Origin: Monocercomonoides exilis
Taxonomy: Eukaryota; Preaxostyla; Oxymonadida; Polymastigidae
Reading direction: 5' to 3'
DNA length: 64,000 nucleotides
NCBI GenBank assembly: GCA_001643675.2
Contig: LSRY02000068.1
Coordinates: 1 to 64,000 of the forward strand
Shown: piece by piece, positions 50,883-63,800 of the stretch
How positions within the stretch are numbered: position 1 is the first letter of the stretch
Layout of the letters: each line of letters begins with the position of its first letter
Made by a program: the position numbers and the translations under genes
The notes under the pieces: model-generated
The model's input: the letters and a program-made list of their open reading frames with translations, nothing else
Told to the model about the DNA's origin: nothing
The model's database searches: none

Positions 50883-52329
50883 TTAAATATTCACAAAATA
50901 ATCATAAACATTTATCGATAAAGTATCAATAACATTTTCGTTAATTAAAGAAATTTCTCCATAAAGGCTTGTAATGATATCTTCAAATCCTTCTTTTTCC
51001 AATTTTTCAAACACTTTCCTTTTGGTTGTCTTTCTTTTCGCTTCTTCAGCTTCTCCATCGGTCTTTTCTTTCAATCTTTCTGAAGCATTCATAAAGAAAA
51101 ATAAACACTTCCCAATCGTATCAACTTTTAAAGTCGATTGATTCATTTCCTCTGAAAACAGATCAATCGCACCTTCATCCATCAAAGCTTCAATTCCTAT
51201 GTTTCTGTTTTTCGCCAAATCACTCACTAAATAAACGCATTGGATGCTAATTCTTCTGTGATTATCCTTTGAGAAGAGAAATACTCTCACAATGCTGCCG
51301 ATAAGTTTAACAAATTCTGCGTTCCACAATTTGCATGAGGATAAGAAATAATTAATTGTGCAGAACCATTCCCTGATAATAAACACTTCTTTCCCTTCTT
51401 TTTCAATTTCATCTTCTTCTTTTATTTTCCGGCTCACACTTTTTGCCAGCTCATCCAGTTCTCTTGCAGCCTCCCTTCCAAAATGCAGCTCATTCACAAT
51501 TAAGCTTTCCAAATTATTCGCGTAATATAATCGGTTCATCAAAAACGTCCAAGCGGATTGATAGGCAAGTTGTGTTAGGTTGCGATGCTCCTGATGGTGC
51601 TGGATGATCTCTTTGATTTCATTGAGGAAAAGTTCTTGCCTAAAAAACTAATTAGAAATTAGAAAATAGCAATAATATCAAAAAAGAAATAACAATGTTC
51701 ATACGTAATACCTGTCGATGTGACTTAAAGCTAATAAAGCAATTTCCTTTTCTTTTTGAGCTTCCTCGCATTCCTCTTTCTTCAATGCAGCTTTCAGAAG
51801 GCAAGGAACGCAAATTGAAAGCAATTCATCAGGAACGCATTTATAGTGAAGAAAAAGATAACATTCACAAAGATCAGTCAAAAACTTTTCATCTTTTTTT
51901 TTCTCATTTTCATCAATCATCATCTCTTTCATTCTTTTGCTCAATAATGAATCATCAAAAGAATAACATAAAAAGCATTTCAATTCCTTGTAAGAACCAG
52001 CATTCTTCAACAACAAAATTGCGTTTCCCCATGACAATTTCTCTTTTCCAATCGTTTGGTGAATTTTGTTGAACAGTTCTTTTGTGAAAACTGATTTGAA
52101 TTCATCTCTATTCATTTCATCCATCATTCTTTTCATTTCCTCCATTTTCTGCATTTGTTCATCTTCTCTGCAACGCTCCAGTTCACAAAACAATTCTGCA
52201 AAGGGAATTCAAAAAAATAAAATTTTTGTTCAAAATTGTTTAATCCAAACAAAAGAACAAACTTGAAAACTGTTCTGTTTTAGTCATCATCTGCATTCTG
52301 TCTTCAGATGCATCATTTGGCAAACTCAT
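50883..52329 (-). CDS. Helical-repeat protein of a tandem multi-copy family, paralogue 1, three exons
   Basis: Exons: 52329-52263 (ATG, MSLPNDASEDRMQMMTKTEQ), 52195-51712 and 51639-50883. GT-AG introns are 67 bp and 72 bp, and the joined frame gives 435 residues. The junctions read EQFS/KLFCELERC and SHIDR/QELFLNEIKEII. The protein is all-helical with ARM/HEAT-like character: WGNAILLLKNAGSYKELK, then DLCECYLFLHYKC, LAYQSAWTFLMNRL, LIVNELHFGREAARELDEL, ending NVYDYFVNI. The paralogue at 54438-55873 has the same intron positions. From memory, large families with this look occur in Monocercomonoides, but I cannot verify that here. Role unknown; no signal peptide or membrane helix. Confidence 0.8.
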
Positions 52330-54437
52330 TCTGCTTGTTATTAAAAATATTCAAAAAGAGGGGCAAAGCCTGGTAAGTAAAAAAATAAAAGATAAATACA
52401 AACATCGTTGATTATCTTTCAGTCTTAAAATGATCGCAATGCAAACCGTACTGTTTTTGTTATATAATAAGAAGAGCAAAAGAAAGTGCAAAAAAGCCTC
52501 AACGACTGGCTGTATAAGGCCAGAAATGGAAATTTTTTGTTTCTTTTTTATCATAACCAACAGATTATTTGAAGAATATTGTTTTTTTAAAAAAATCATT
52601 AACTTTTTGAATCACATCTTTTTCCCCAATGGAATTAATAGCAAATACATGACCGCAGAGAAAAGGTGAAGCAAAAAAACATAGTGAGTGACTGGAAGAG
52701 GTATTTTGTTTTTTTGTGAAAAAGAATGAGTTAAAAACCAAAAACAGATGATTTTTAGATGTTTGATATATTTTGTGGACTGTTTCATTTTGAGCTCATT
52801 TTATCAATGGATCATTGGGTTGTGAAAGATGAAAAGAAATGAAATTCAGATAATCATCACAAATCGTATGAACAAAAGAAAAGAAAAGAAAAATTCATGA
52901 ACATGGAGGGCATGCTTAAAGAGAGGAAGAAAATCAAGGCCCCAATGCTTCAATCGCAGAATAATCCTGTGCAAAAAAGAAAAACAATGAAGGCCAGCTC
53001 CAATAGAAAAGATGGAGATTCTTCAGTTCATTGAGAGTGAAACATCAAAAGGAAATTTATTCATTTGATTGGATACTAAAAACAGATTTGTTCATTCAAG
53101 GCCGTTTTCATTTCAGTTGAACTGAGAGTTGGAAAAGGAGGAGGAAGACGACTTTTCCATGAGACACACTCAAGAAACACATCAGAAATGTTATTCCTCA
53201 GCAAATGACAAGCAGAATGGGGTTTTGAAAGAAAGAAAGAAATTCAATCAAATTTCAGTTGCATCAGAGTGAAGAGAACAGCTTCCTTTTTAACAATACT
53301 CAAGCAATTCTTTCGCGTTACTGCAATCAACAGTTCGCAAGTATGGATGTTTTCCATTCATCTTTAACGATATCTATCAAACGCTGAGGCATTGAAATAT
53401 AAATTCAGTTTGTCAAATATCAACTAAATCTCTCTTCTTTGTGGATCAATTCCAACTCAAATTGGAATTTTTATTCACATTCAGAATCAACACGCAGTTT
53501 AGCAAAATTCATTTCTGGGCATCCTACCAATCACCTCTGATACTTCTGAAGCTTTCAATTTTGTTGGAATGGGTTCTTTCCAAAATTGAGTTTCTCATCT
53601 TCGATTTGGCTGATCCGGCTCTTCTGTTGGGTGCAAAAATTCAAAATGATGTTTTTTATTTTCTGATGTGTTCTGCATCAATTTTTAATGCCTCTGTGAA
53701 GAATGCAACTCAACTTTATTTTTTTTCTTTTTCTGTTTCACATTCTTCTTATTTTTTTCACATCCATCATCATCATGGAAAGCTCTGTAGAAACGATCAG
53801 AATGTTTCCTTCAACTCCATTTTTTGATTTTTTCCAGTGTCTTGAACTGTAAATGTAACAAACAAACTATTTAATTTTTGGAAACTGAAATATTGAATGA
53901 TGACGAAAAGTGCAAAGGAAGGACTACAAATTGAACATTTCTCTGACTTACAGCTGCATCAACAGCAGTGTTTGCAATTTTTGTGATTTATTAAGGTTCT
54001 TTGTGGCATCTGAGATGTCTTTAAAGCATATGAAAACAAGATTAGCTGAATAACAAAAAATGGCTAGTGTGCTTGGAGAAAATTCTGCTCTGGGCGATAA
54101 ACAAATTAAGGCAAATGATTTTTCATGAGAATTGTGAGAGGACAAATCATTTGAAGAAGAGAAGATGGATCAAAAAAAAAAAAAAAAAAAAAAAAAAATT
54201 CATACAAATATGTGAACAAAAATTGTTGTTTCAATATTTCATTTTGATGAAGTGAGGAGAAAAGAGTATTATTCACAAACTCTTCGGTTAATTTTAATTT
54301 TTGCATTTTCAGAAATGAATAAAAAAGAGTTAGATATTTTTTTGGAGTTCCAAAATATGGAAAAAAGAAAAAATATTAAACAGAAAAATTGACAAATGGA
54401 AAGGAATAATTTTTGTTTCAAAACGAGTTTCATTTTC
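52330..54437. other. Spacer between tandem paralogues
   Basis: AT-rich with patches of higher GC. An open frame at 53441-53827 (128 residues, HIHHHHGKLC near its end) has no recognisable family and I do not call it. A 27-base A run is at 54172-54198. The stretch nearest 54430 resembles the 3' flank of the other paralogue. Confidence 0.4.
54172..54198 (+). repeat. 27-base poly-A tract
   Basis: An uninterrupted A run in the 3' flank of the second paralogue (as poly-T on that gene's strand, so it is not its own poly-A tail). I see no target duplication that would mark a retroposed copy. Confidence 0.8.
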
Positions 54438-55873
54438 TTAAATTTTCACAAAATAATCAGAAATATCAAACGATAATTCACGAAAAATTGGTTTTCTGTT
54501 GAGAAAATGAAATGTCTCATAAAATTTTGTGAAGGAATCTTCGTATCCTTCTTCTTCAAATTTTTCAAGAAGCTTCTTCTTTGTATCCTTTCTTTTGGTT
54601 TCTCCAATTTCGCTTTTCCACTTTTTTTTTAACGCAGTTGAAATATGCATAAAGAATCGAAAACTTTCATATGTTATTCTGTCATCCATTGTTTGCCGTT
54701 GAATTACCTCTAAAATAGCATCAACTGCTCCATATTTTATCAAGTCTTCAAATTCCACACAACAACATCCTGCTGCTTTTTCAAATGAACGAACGCACTG
54801 GTAGCAGATTTCTCGATGATTATCCTTTGCTGCTTGAAACACCTGATCAATGTAGCACACAAGAATAGAACAATCTTCATAAAAAATTTCCCAACAGTCA
54901 AAATAAATCCCCAATGTCTGAATCCATCTCTCTATCACAATAAGTTCTTTCACGTAAATTTCACTCTTTTTTACTTCCTTTTCATTCATTCTCTTCCAAT
55001 CCACATATCCCATCAATTCATCCAGTACTCTTCTAACTTCTTTCACAAATTGCAGACTATTCACAACAACATATTCCAATTTTTCATCAAATAATAATCT
55101 TCGAATCAAAAATTTCCAAGCAGATTGATAGGCAAGCCGTGTTAGATTTCCATGTTTCTGATGATGTTTTATAATCCATGTGATTTCATCAAAAAACATT
55201 TCGATTCCTATTCCCTTGTTTTTTTAAATATGCATCATTGTCAATAAATATTTAAAATTAAGCAAAATCACTTTAAAAAAACGCACACTGCAAAAAGATG
55301 GAATTCACTTAGAGTGAGCAATGCCATTTCAACTTCCTTTTGCGTTTCATCACTTTTTTCTTTCCTCAAGGCAACTTTAAGAATGAAAGGCAAGCAAAAC
55401 TCAAATATCTCGTTTGAAATGCGACCTTCCGATAATAATATACAGCATTCACATAGATCAACCAAAAGCTTTTCATTCTTTTCTTCTTTTTTCTTCTCTT
55501 CAACAATCATCTCCTGAAATGTATCGTTCAGTAAAGGATGAAAAAAGACATTTACGTCAATTCCATATATTGTTCTACAACTTCCAATGCGCTTCAACAG
55601 AAGAACAGCTTTTCCCATATGTATTTTCTTTTCTTCAATCATTTCGAACAGTTCTTCGAAAAAATCAAAAGTGCAAATGGATATAAAATCTTCACCGCAA
55701 ATTTCATCAATTATTTGATTCATCTCTTCAATTTTCTGTTTTTGTTCTTTTTCATCACAAACTTTCAGTTCAGAAAACAAATCTTAAAAAAAATGACAAA
55801 AAAAAAATGTAATAAACAAGAATCCTAGCAACAACAACGTAAACCAGAAAACTTTTTTATGTCGTACTTCTCC
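54438..55873 (-). CDS. Helical-repeat protein of the tandem family, paralogue 2; start codon not found
   Basis: Exon 2 is 55782-55289 and exon 3 is 55214-54438, joined across a 74-bp intron (donor GTGTGC, acceptor AAACAAG). The last intron sits at the same place as in paralogue 1. Exon 2 opens with LFSELKVCDEKEQKQKIEEM and exon 3 contains LAYQSAWKFLIRRL and ends SFDISDYFVKI. Upstream, 55873-55845 encodes EKYDIKKFS in phase with exon 2 across a 62-bp intron, matching the KTEQFS end of exon 1 in paralogue 1. That frame, however, meets a TAA upstream without any ATG. The gene may start in a further exon, or it may have lost its start and be a young pseudogene; the rest is intact. Role unknown, as for paralogue 1. 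Confidence 0.7.
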
Positions 55874-57806
55874 TGCAAATTTTATTGTTAAAAAATTGCG
55901 GAATAAAGAAATTTCATTTTTCGTTCACATTGAATGAATTTGTGAATGGATAAAAGAAATAAATTAATAATTGAAACAAAAAATAACCACGAAAATATCC
56001 GCACTCGTATCATCTTTGATTTTAAGTATCTTTTGCAAGCGATGACCAATAGAAAACTAACTCGTTATCAATTTGCTTATTGTAATGGTAGTTCTGATCA
56101 ACGTGAACAAATCAAAACACAACGAAACAATTTGAAATTCATTTCTTTTCAAATTTTAAGCAATGAAATGATATTGATTAATATATTGGACTTGTTTGGG
56201 GAAATTATTTTGTTTCGATTTGTTTGTCATTTCATTGAGATAACTCAAAATTTGGAAAAATTTTTTGATTGCTTCATAGAGATTGATTTCAAACAATGTA
56301 ATGAAACATCCAATTGAACGTGTAAAGAATTTAACATTCTTTCCACTCTTTTATTTTTATTTTCATTATTTATTTATTTATTTTTGTTTATTTCAAATCG
56401 TGAATTTGCTTTTCACAAAAAAATTTATTTGTATCTTCCATAATAATTGGGTCTGGTTTTCTTAATTCTTATTAGAGTCTTTCCTTGAACAAAATTTTAT
56501 TTAATCTTTCATTGTTAGGGTTAAATGATAACCCTTGATAAAAGACAATCTGTGGATGAATCTATTATTAAAAAAAGAACAAGTTTTTCATCTCTTCTTC
56601 GAACATATCTTTCATCACAAATTTTGAATATTTACAGAGGCTAGCATGTTTTTTCGAAATGTGCGCAAAGTGTGTGAAGATGTGAAAAAGCCATTAATAA
56701 GATACATTTTTGCAAAAAAACACAAAATACAGATGAAAAAAAAACTATAAGCAAAACAATAAACAAGTTCAAATACCATAAGATTACTTTATTTGAAATA
56801 AAGTCAAAATTTTTTAATAAACTAACAATAAAAAGAAAAAGTTCTGAAATACAATTGTTTGAAAAATGAACAATAAAAATTAAAAAAAAATGCAAAAAAG
56901 TACAGGAACTTAAAAATAAATTCAGTGAAAATTGAATTATGCATAAAAGAGAATAGAATTAAATGCGATTGAACGAAAAAAGAAAATACAGAAAGAGAAA
57001 GAGAGAGAGAAAGAGAGAGAGAAAGAGAGAGATGATCTTGAACTTTTGATAATTTTTCTGATCAATCAAAAGTTCGCTTCATTGCCTAAATAGAGCAAGA
57101 TATGAATGTTATAAATAAAAAATTCGAATCAAAAATCAAGGAAGGCCAGATGATTATCAACGATAAAAACAAATGTTCTTAAAATAAGAATATAAAAATT
57201 TCGCTAACAACTTTAATAACATAAATAAATGCTTTCACAAAGAAAATCTAAATTGTGAAGGAAATAATGAAATCTCTGTTCGTTTGTAAAAATTGAGACC
57301 TTTAAAAAAAGAAAAGCAGACTTCAAAAGAGAAACATAAAGTAAATTCAAAGAATATTCAGAAAACCTCGAGAAGAGACGGTGTGTTAGAAAGAATTGCC
57401 AGATTCAAAAATAACTAAGAAAATACATTTCAACAACATTTGCATATAGCTCTGTAATAAGCTTCAGTTCGCGGATAATACATGAGACATACTCTAGATA
57501 TTCCAAATAAATGCAATAAATAACTTTGAAAAGACAAAACAACATAAAACTTATTGAAATGGTTAAATGAGCATAAACAGTTTTTTCAAATAAAAGAACA
57601 AAACAAAACAAAAAAACAATAAAAAAAAATGTTTACTCTCTTTTTCGCATGACAATAAAAAAAAACAAATTTCAAAATAAGTTTCACAAGAGCCAAGAAA
57701 TATTTGCTCTGCTAAATAACTTGCAATTTTGAAACGGCCAATGTGCATTTGTATTTAAATAACATAAATGACTGCAGCAAATTACAGAATAAAAGCAAAA
57801 TTTGCA
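55874..57806. other. AT-rich spacer
   Basis: No gene can be supported. A 123-codon frame at 55946-56317 and a 84-codon frame near 56641 are AT-driven and featureless. A GA-rich simple-sequence tract lies at 56991-57033. Confidence 0.5.
56991..57033. repeat. GA-rich microsatellite
   Basis: About 43 bases of GAGAGA interrupted by GAAA units in otherwise AT-rich, non-coding DNA. Confidence 0.85.
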
Positions 57807-60800
57807 CTAATGAATAGTGTTCTGAGTCTGTTCTAGCTCTTTCTGCTTGAAGTCTTCCTCCATTTCTTCCTCCTGATCTTCTGCAGCTTCGCTTATTGCA
57901 AATGACAAATGCTGGGGTTTTGCCAATTCATGGGGATTTGGATGCGATTCACCCCAGTCAACATCTCTTGTATGTGTTTTGAACGAAGGAAGCTCCTCTG
58001 CATAGGTCGTGTGGTGTAGTGAAAGAGGCCGTGAGGGGATTTGAGGGCCTGCAAGCAACGAAAGCGGTTGAACAGGAGAGCGAGTGCTGCTTGGCGACTG
58101 TGACGAAGAGTTTGAAGGGAATGGCATGAGCGATCCATTTGTTTGGGTGTGGTGGGAGCGGAGATGATGGTGATGATGATGGTGTCGCCGACCCGAAGAA
58201 CGTGGCTGGAGGTGTGATGAAGCCTGAGCACGAATTGAGGCATAGCGAGAACTCCACACCTGAAGAGTCCTTTCTGCTTTTGACAGTTGCAATGATGGAG
58301 CCTTTTGTGTCAAAGATGAAGCAGAACCAGACATTGTCTTCATCGAATCAGAAGATGCTGGACAAAGCGGGTATCTCAAACTGTTCAACGCTCTTGCTTT
58401 AGCCTCCTTTTCTTTCTGCAGCCTGTACTTCATCAGCTCTGCCATGTTCATTGCAGCAATCCTGAACTGTGGGAGTCGCGGATACTTAAACCGAATAGAA
58501 TCGCCAGCGTGCGGATGCACAGAAAGCCCGTAGATAATCTGACCTTCGTAATATCTTCCTGGCTTGAGGGCCATTGGCGGGCAGTGGTAGCGCGTGTGCA
58601 CTTTAGACAAGATGGAAGAGAGGGTTGATGAAGTGTGAGAAGATGAAGCCGATGTTGAAATGGCAGATATACTGTTGGTAGGAGAGATTGGCGAAGTTGT
58701 GCGGGGAGGAGATGAGAAAGATGAAATTGTTGCCTGTATTGCAGACGATGTTATCACAGAAGGCGAATCCAATGAATGTGCAGATGAAAGCGGAGGCGGT
58801 GAAAGCGATAATGTTTTTGTTCCGTTCAATATACGAGATGATGTATGAGATGGAGGTTGTGATGGTGATGCCACAATTGCAGTTGACGAAGAAGGAGCGT
58901 TAAAGACAGTTTGATGAGCTTCCTTTTTCGCTTCGTTTTCAATAAAAGCGTTCCAGATCTGTGTTTCTTGGTGAATGTAGTCTTTGATGAGCTCACTTTG
59001 CCGGAATCGCCAGATGTCACCAAAGTTCTTTTCGACTATTTCCTCTGCATATGACTCGCTGACCAGTCCGAGTGCAGGGATTCGCTGAGAATACGAAGGA
59101 ATCACTACAGCTGCCCAGCCCTGCCGCGAGAAGATGAGGAACGGCGGATGTTCTGGAAGCGCTTGCAGAGAACCTGATCCTGACTGCACCTCAAAGCGCA
59201 ATGGGTATGAAAGATCTTCAGATACCTGCTCCAAAGTCAACTGTGGGGTTTCCCCATACTGCTGCTGAGAATTGGCAGACGAAGAGGCAGAAGCACCAGA
59301 CGAAGTTGGAGGAGTGGTTGAAAGCACAGAGGTTGGGGAAGTAGACGGACTGTCAGGAGATGAAGGATTCTGGCTTGAAGGCTTGCTTGAAGACGAGGGT
59401 GATACAGATGCATTTGAGAACAGTTGCTCTTTTTCGCTTTCAAGTCGTCGTTGTTGCTTGAGATATTCGATATCTCCTTTAAGTCCGTCTACAAGCAAAC
59501 GCAGCTGGTTTAAAATGGATGAACGGAATGTGGTTTGCAGCGAAGTCGACCCAATTCCGTTTGTTAGAATGAACAGCGCCTGAGTGTGTGTTGGGATTCG
59601 CATCACAGGAATTGTGCACAGCGGAAGAATCACATCGTCATCTGAATTCAGTAACGCGGAAGAAAGTGGCTCTGCATTGTAATATGGATTCTGCACAATG
59701 GAGTAGACAATGATGTCGTAGTCAGAGATCACTCCAATGTGGTGGAAGTCGAGCATCTGTGCTTCCACCGAAAGACTGGGCGTGAATGTGTGCGCCATCA
59801 CTACAAGTGTACTCCCAATTGTTGCTCCGCTCTGGCATAGGTTGGTCTTTGAGGTAACGCATTTCATTTCTGGTTTCTTTGAATGAGAGCCTGTGAATGC
59901 AGCAATTGGTAAAAGGGAGACTTGCTTCAAGGAGATCGGAGTGACTGTCTTGGAAGCATGATGCTTGCTTCTGTTCCTTTCTTTAACTCTTCTTTTAACT
60001 TTAATATTTCTCTTTGTGGAAGAGAATGATCTAGAAGATGAGGTTCCCGAGAAAGAAGAAGAAGATGGATGCGAAAATGGAGTTAAACTTGTAAATGATG
60101 AATTCAACGATGAAGGTGTCCTCAATGATGCTGTTGAATTATGAGACGATCTATTTTGAGTTGGCATTGAACCCTCACCAAATGAAGTGCGCGATGAACT
60201 TGTCGCAGTTTGCAGAGTGCGATTGGAGCGTGGGCATTCAGTTAGCATGGAGGATGAGCTTGCTGTGCTCTTCGTTTTTGACATGGTGCTCTCGCTGGAG
60301 TCTCTTCTATTTTGTTCATTGTTTCTGTTTGCATTACTTTCTTCTGTCAAATGAGAGTGCTTAACAAATTCATCTTTCATGTGTTTATATCCCCTTAATC
60401 CTGATTGGTACCACATACAGACACGACGAGGATAAGAAACAAGAGAAATAGAAAGAGGAAATGATGCAGGCAGCGCAAGATCAGCCACAATAATCCCACA
60501 AGGAGCGTATCCGAGAAGAAAACGAATGAATTTTGGGATTTGGAAGAAAGAAGGCAAAAGCTTGTCGAGCTGTCTGTGTAATATGTCTGTGATGTTCTTT
60601 GAAAAGGAGGAGTGAATTTTTCCTTTGAACCAGTTTGGATAAGTCAGAGAGTTGACAGGAAGAGCAGGGTCGTATTTTGGCCGTTGAGACACCATTGAGA
60701 GTGTGGTGACAGGTGCAGGTGCAACAAGATACGATATTAGCTGCATGGACAACGGCGAGCACCAAAAATTGCCTTTAAGTCTGTTTTGGTTCGTCTGTTT

Positions 60801-63800
60801 ATCTAATTTTGATTTGTCATCAAGTTGTGCTCCAAAAGATCCTTCCTTTTGTTGCATTGACATTCTGCCCTGTTGTGCATTGCTTGAAGATGACGTATCG
60901 TATTTGTTGTTATTCGATGAAGTTGAGCTTTCTGAATACACTTCCCTCAATGCAAAACCTGATCTCCCCTGTGATGAGTCGATCACATCAACAATTGAAA
61001 AATGATAAGGTGCAAGTGGAGCAAGCTTTCCATCGTTGTCAAAGAGTGGAAGAGAGCACGAGCACACGGATGATGGATACAATGGCTCAATTATTGAATC
61101 CAGTTCTAAACGAGATTGCATCACATTTGCATCTGTTGAAGAATGTGGAGTTAATTCAGACTCGTCAGACTGTGCTGCTTGCACTTCACTTCCGGAAATG
61201 TTTGATTGCCCTGATTCTGATTTATTATCTTTCCCTTCTTCCTTTACATTGCTTGCTAAGCTTTTATTCTTTCCATTATTGTTCACATTGAGACGCTCTT
61301 CCTCTTTAGCCTCCGTTTCTTGTGCTGAGCGAGAGAGCGTTGAGCAGAATCCGAACACAAGCACATCACATCCATTCAAAGCCACCAGAATGCTCGGCTT
61401 TGCAAACAGACCTTGCACGCCCCCAACAATCCTCACACGTTTGATTGGCGTAATGATCACGTTGAACAGCTCGTGCATATCAAAATCATTTGCCACAGGA
61501 GAAGACGCCAATTTTGGTAGCAACGTTGGCTGTCCGGCAAATGATGGTTGTGACATATCAAATCCCGGCGAGCCAGGGAAGTTTCGTGCAAGCTGCCGAT
61601 ATTTGGGATTGTTGAAGAGGAACACAGGGTCATCGATGCTCTGAGGCTCCAGAACAGATTTGAAGAACTCTCCATTTCCGTAGTAGTTGTCATATGCTGT
61701 TTCATACTGCCTTCTAGCAGTTAAAAATGCCTCTGTAACATAAGTCTGTCTTTCGATCTCGAAGATGAAGATGTCTGTGTACAGCGTCTCCAACGAGGAT
61801 TCCTCCATCTCCTGCTTCACCTTCAGCATGTGCCTCTTCTCGCTGTACTTCTTTTCCAACTTCTTTTGCATTCTGCTCTGATATTTCGTCGAAAAGGGTA
61901 TTCCTTTGATTTTCATCTCTTCTGCCTTTATCTTTTCATCCATTGATTGTTGTTGGAATTCATCTGTCTGCCCATCTTTCAGTTTGTCAGAAGCGTTTTG
62001 TTCTTTTCCATTTTGGCTGCTTTCTTCGATAAAACTCTCCTTCTCTTCGCTCTCCTCTTCGTCCGTTCCTCTTCTGTCAATTTGCCTCAAGTATTCTTTC
62101 AGTGGAACATTCCTTTTCCTCCTTTTTCCTGCTCCCTTCCCGCCCTGTTGAATGCCCACTGTAATCTTCTCTTTCCTTCCCAGCGTCGATTCTCTCCCAG
62201 CAACCGCCACAAGTGTTCTGATGTAATGCAGTTTGAACTCATCAGCACTTAATCCTTTGCCCATCGGCTCAATGCTCTTCGCCTTCATTTTGTCCCATCG
62301 ATCAAAGGCTTCTTCAGCAGTCGACGGAAGCACACTTTCTGTTGCACTCTTTCCATCTGGTGAATTGGTAGATTGCATGTTGCGCGCTGAAAACGAAGCA
62401 GATGGAGATGAAGACGCAGACGCAGATGCAGAAGAAGATTCGGAGTGGGTTTGCTGATTTGTTTCTGTCTGATTTTCTTCCAGTTGCTTCTTCATCTGCT
62501 CGATCACATCCAAGTACACTTTCTCCTCAATATGCTTAGCGACCTTGATACCCTTGATTGTAGGCACCGGAATATGCACCAGAGAAAAGAAGCTGTAGAA
62601 TGCGGTGGATGGGAACTGCATCTGCCCAAAAAGAGGGAAAGAAGTGTCCGTCTTCGCAATCCCGCCATGTGATGTCTGACGCAACGCATGCAACTCCATT
62701 TGAGACAAGTCGATTCGGCCAATTCGCATTCGCATGTCGCACTCGTCGAACACAAGCAGCACGTAGCTCGGAGCAATGTCCACAGGAAAATATGAGTTTG
62801 GATGTGCTTGTGGGTCATCAAAGATCGGAGAATGCGCAATGAGAGAGATCGAGTTGGGGTTGTTGCTGCGAGGCAGTTGCCCAGTGGAATATGCTGCATT
62901 TTTTGGAGATGAGAATGCATTCACACCTTCTGCACCAATTGAAAGAGGATCATTTGCATTCAACTGTTTTTCTGATGTTGACGAAGAAGGCAGGAAGTCA
63001 GCAAAGAGAGGGTGCATTTTGTCGTGTGGCGCTGTGAAAAACCTCAGCGAGTGACGAGCATCGCCGTCAGAGCTGATCTTTCCTTTCTGATTGATGTCTG
63101 AGTTCAGCCTTTCCCTCGCCCTTCGATACCACTGCCGTATCATCAGCTGCGAAGTGAGTATCTCGTCAGTCAGCCACGGCGGAAACGCGTCGCAGAAGAA
63201 AGAGGAGGACGAGTAGCAGTTCGACGCCACAGACAGCTCCTTCGGCAGTCGGCAGAGCGGGCGATAGTCTCTTGGAAAGCCCCTGTGGCGGTCGATGAAC
63301 CAGTCGTGGGAGATGTCTGTCATCGGAACACCGCTGAAGTCTGTGCGTGGCGCTCGGCGCGAAAAGCTTTGGCGGAGATGCGAAGTGAAAGGATTCAGCG
63401 GGCGACGTGCAGAGTCGACAGACAAATCTCTCTCGCTGCTTTGAGACATTCTTGGCTTATTGTTATGAAATTGGTTCGATTGGCTTGCATTATTTCTGTT
63501 GCAATTGCAGTTCGTATTGTTTGTGTTTGTTTCACCTTTCCCCACCTCACCTTTCTCTTCGCGCCTCCATTCTCTTTTCATCCTCTTCATATACGCCATC
63601 ACAATCTCTCTAAATGGAAGCCAAATTGTGTGTCTTCGCTGTGCAATTGGTGCGAGGTCGATTCCTAGTCCGCCCAGACGGTTGAACGGCGAAGGCTCTT
63701 TCGAATTGCCCTGCCCTCCTTCCAGACTCAGCAGCCTCACTTTCTCAGCTGCTGCTGCTTCCATCTCTATCCGCTCTCTCTCTTTCTCCTTCTTCGCATA

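Noticed and set aside
53441-53827. 128-codon open frame as a gene
   Set aside because: No recognisable domain, hydrophobic/AT-driven composition and no supporting splice or context signal.
55946-56317. 123-codon open frame as a gene
   Set aside because: Composition follows the AT-rich spacer and nothing resembles a known or neighbouring family.
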